Assembly: GCA_030451825.1 (NCBI GenBank)
Contig: JAKDNL010000008.1
Coordinates: forward strand, 1-41,006
From: Pseudonocardia sp.
Lineage (GTDB): Bacteria > Actinomycetota > Actinomycetes > Mycobacteriales > Pseudonocardiaceae
DNA length: 41,006 nucleotides
Reading direction: 5' to 3'
The position numbers were made by a program, and so were the translations under genes. Below the pieces are notes generated by a model that worked only from the letters and a program-made list of their open reading frames with translations, searched no databases and was not told where the DNA came from. Positions 39,257 to 41,006 of this stretch are shown here, one piece after another; positions within the stretch are counted from its first letter, which is position 1; each line of letters starts with the position of its first letter.

Positions 39257-39988
39257 ATGGCGCGCGTCCATGTCATCGCCAATCAGAAGGGCGGAGTCGG
39301 CAAGACCACCGTCACCGTGAATCTCGCGGCCGTGGTCGCCGACACGCTCGGCGGCACCGCCGACACTCCCCCGGTTCTCGGTGTCTCCACCGACCCGCAG
39401 GCCTCGATGCTGGAGTGGGCGAACCGAGTCGGGGACGCCCTCCCGTTCGACTTCGAGCAGTGCCACGACAACCCCGCCCTGCTCGGTAAGCTGCGCGAGA
39501 TCCAGCAGTACTCGCACATCTTCGTCGACACCCCGGGCAGCCTCGAGGACGAGTCGATCCTGCAGACCGTGCTCACCCAAGCCGACGATGTCATCGTCCC
39601 GCTCGAGCCCGAGCCGATGTCCTTCTCCCCCGCTACCCGCTCGATCCAACGCGTCATCCAGCCGGCCGGAGTGCCGTGGCGGGTACTGCTCAACAACTGG
39701 GACCCGCGCGACGGGGAGGGGGACCTCAACCAGACCCGCGAGTACGTCGAGGCCCGCGGCTGGCCCTGCTTCCACACCGTGATCCGGCACTACAAGCTCC
39801 ATACCCGCGCCTCCGCCGAGGGCGTCACCGTCGTGCAGTACGCCAAGAACCGGGTCGCCCTCGAAGCCCGCCAGGACTTCTTCAAACTTGCGCTCGAGGT
39901 GCTCGGCAGCTCCGGTGGTGGGTCCCCCCGTCACGCCAGCCCGAACAGCGACGGTGGAAACGGCGTTTCCACCACCGGGCGGGGCTGA
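39257..39988 (+). CDS. parA: ParA-type partition ATPase
   Basis: 243 residues. MARVHVIANQKGGVGKTTVT holds the deviant Walker A motif (KGGVGKTT), VSTDPQASML the Walker A' region, and HIFVDTPGSL the Walker B motif. It lacks an N-terminal DNA-binding domain, as in small (type Ib) plasmid and chromosomal ParA. It moves plasmid copies by ATP-dependent patterning on the nucleoid with ParB. ATG at 39257 follows CGGAGGG. The last 20 residues (GGNGVSTTGRG) are encoded by a parS-like palindrome, so the C-terminal tail is partly dictated by the site. parB starts three bases after the stop. Confidence 0.9.
   Translation: MARVHVIANQKGGVGKTTVTVNLAAVVADTLGGTADTPPVLGVSTDPQASMLEWANRVGDALPFDFEQCHDNPALLGKLREIQQYSHIFVDTPGSLEDESILQTVLTQADDVIVPLEPEPMSFSPATRSIQRVIQPAGVPWRVLLNNWDPRDGEGDLNQTREYVEARGWPCFHTVIRHYKLHTRASAEGVTVVQYAKNRVALEARQDFFKLALEVLGSSGGGSPRHASPNSDGGNGVSTTGRG
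39953..39973. repeat. parS-like palindrome 2 (within the parA 3' end)
   Basis: TGGAAACGGCGTTTCCA at 39955-39971 inside the last codons of parA, identical to palindrome 1 including the flanking GG and CC. Confidence 0.7.
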
Positions 39989-39991
39989 GCC

Positions 39992-40855
39992 GTGGGCAAG
40001 CGCGTGAACCTCGCCGAGCTGGCGCACGAGGCGACCCCCGACACCTACTCCCATCCCCCGCGGGCGGTTCCCACCCGAGCCCCTGCACCGGGCAGCAGCG
40101 CGGACTCCGCGCCGCTGCCGGTGCACGAGGTAGCGGTGAACCCGCTGAACCGACGCAGCGACACCGACAGCTCCGGCGAGGAGTTCGAGCAGCTCGTCAC
40201 CACCATCCGCACGCACGGCGTACTGCAGCCCATCATCGTCTGCTCCACCGACGCATTCCTGAACCGCTACCCCGACCACAAGCCCGCCCTGGACGGCTCG
40301 CGGTGGGTCGCGCTGATCGGGAACCGCAGACTGCAGGCAGCCGCAGAGGCAGGTCTCAAGCGGGTACCGGCACTAATCAACGACGACCGGGTCTCCAGCA
40401 TGTACGAAGTGATGCTGGTCGAGAACAGCCACCGCCGCGACCTCGGACCGCTGCACGAGGCCGAGGCAATGCAGCAGGTCCTCGACGACGACGGTTGCTC
40501 TCGCCGCGAGCTCGCCGGCCGGATCGGGCGCACCCACACCTACGTCAACCAGCGCCTGTCGCTGCTCGGTCTAATTCCCCCGCTCCGGGAGGCTTTCGAG
40601 GCCGGACTGTTGAAGCTCGAGTCCGCGCGAGAGTTCGGCGCCTTACCCGAGGCAGAACAGGCGCAGATCGTGGACGCTGGCCTTCCCTACCGGCGGACCC
40701 CGCGGTCAACTGGAAACGCCGTTTCCACCCCAAGCCGACGCACGATCACCGCCTCGAGCCCAGCCAAGACCGCGGAGTCGATCCGACGGCTGTTTAGCGT
40801 TGAGGAGCGCATCGAGCTGGTGCGGCTTCTCTCCGAGGACAACCCACAGGATTGA
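39992..40855 (+). CDS. parB: ParB/Spo0J-type partition protein
   Basis: 287 residues from GTG at 39992. The N-terminal ParB/sulfiredoxin-like domain is visible (VHEVAVNPLNRRSDTD, FEQLVTTIRTHGVLQPIIV, WVALIGNRRLQAAAEAGLKR, then VENSHRRDLGPLHEAEAM, where CTP-binding ParBs have the ENxxR motif; here ENSHRRDL). A helix-turn-helix follows (SRRELAGRIGRTHTYVNQRL). A short C-terminal dimerisation segment ends the protein (SIRRLFSVEERIELVRLL). It binds the palindromes in and around the operon. A copy of the palindrome sits in its linker codons (TGNAVSTPSR). Confidence 0.9.
   Translation: MGKRVNLAELAHEATPDTYSHPPRAVPTRAPAPGSSADSAPLPVHEVAVNPLNRRSDTDSSGEEFEQLVTTIRTHGVLQPIIVCSTDAFLNRYPDHKPALDGSRWVALIGNRRLQAAAEAGLKRVPALINDDRVSSMYEVMLVENSHRRDLGPLHEAEAMQQVLDDDGCSRRELAGRIGRTHTYVNQRLSLLGLIPPLREAFEAGLLKLESAREFGALPEAEQAQIVDAGLPYRRTPRSTGNAVSTPSRRTITASSPAKTAESIRRLFSVEERIELVRLLSEDNPQD
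40709..40729. repeat. parS-like palindrome 3 (within parB)
   Basis: TGGAAACGCCGTTTCCA at 40711-40727 is the same palindrome with the centre base changed (C for G) and less symmetric flanks. It lies in the parB region coding for the linker before the C-terminal dimerisation helix. Confidence 0.65.
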
Positions 40856-41006
40856 CGCCAGTCATCAGCTCCCGGCCACAGCAATCCCAGGTGGAGGCGT
40901 AAAAGGCTCTTCCACCGCCGGGCATCGCGGGGAAGGAGCGTGCGTGCGCAGCGGCAGAGAGCGCGAGGCGGTGGGTGGGGGGAGGGGGCCAGGTGAGGTG
41001 TAGCCG

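Noticed and set aside
38583-39320. Plus-strand open frame upstream of and overlapping parA
   Set aside because: It runs through the terminator hairpin, the duplicated leader and a parS-like site, with Arg/Gly/Pro-rich composition; parA's own start at 39257 has a good ribosome site.
40880-40920. Fourth parS-like palindrome (GGTGG...CCACC)
   Set aside because: Only the outer five bases are symmetric; the core AAACGSCGTTT is not present.
1-41006. CRISPR arrays, tRNA and rRNA genes
   Set aside because: No regularly spaced direct repeats, cloverleaf-like sequences or rRNA-like stretches were seen on either strand.

Overview
The window is very GC-rich, uses GTG starts freely and contains remnants of IS110 and Tn3-family transposases of actinobacterial type. 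This suggests an actinomycete, perhaps of the Pseudonocardiaceae; that placement is inference. A ParA/ParB pair, a plasmid-type replication-like protein and other plasmid-style genes at the right end suggest a plasmid or an integrated plasmid.

Layout. (1) 1-3844: the tail of an aromatic-acid operon: a fumarylacetoacetate-hydrolase-family C-terminus, a cupin, a TesB-type thioesterase, and a fused flavin hydroxylase/old-yellow-enzyme protein of the salicylyl-CoA 5-hydroxylase or 2-aminobenzoyl-CoA monooxygenase/reductase type. (2) 3845-4426: a frameshifted IS110 transposase remnant. (3) 4427-32649: a compact cluster of about 28 genes built around a bacterial microcompartment (BMC): a GntR/UTRA regulator; a trpB-trpA pair; a KAS III-like protein with a phosphopantetheinyl transferase; an LLM flavin monooxygenase; the shell operons (three BMC-H proteins and one BMC-P) interleaved with an ornithine-cyclodeaminase-family protein, a two-gene PEP-synthase/phenylphosphate-synthase-like phosphotransferase, a HAD phosphatase, a second TrpB with a C-terminal BMC-type module, a DUF1611 protein, an enolase-superfamily epimerase and an alpha/beta hydrolase. 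On the minus strand are tryptophan 2,3-dioxygenase, kynureninase, an adenylation enzyme, an acyl-CoA-dehydrogenase-like protein and a carrier protein; then an SDR, an FGGY kinase, two further TrpA paralogues and a nitrate/sulfonate-type ABC importer. (4) 32650-36693: debris (amidohydrolase, LysR, membrane protein and Tn3 fragments) plus a DUF2786 gene. (5) 36694-41006: the plasmid maintenance region.

How it may work together. The shell genes lie with TrpB/TrpA-family enzymes and not with the aldehyde and alcohol dehydrogenases and phosphotransacylase of ordinary metabolosomes. The second TrpB ends in a flexible linker and a short module resembling one found in BMC-associated proteins, so it is the best cargo candidate. 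Several transcription units carry a similar palindromic element (consensus GTTNTANAAC) near their starts, fitting one regulon under the local GntR protein. One model is that a volatile indole-like intermediate is held in the shell and condensed with serine, the amino acid being broken by the dioxygenase and kynureninase to an anthranilate-type acid, either loaded on the carrier protein or degraded as its CoA ester. The split phosphotransferase and HAD protein suggest an additional phosphorylated intermediate. The substrate is not established by sequence. I know of no described BMC type with this gene content, but no database was searched.
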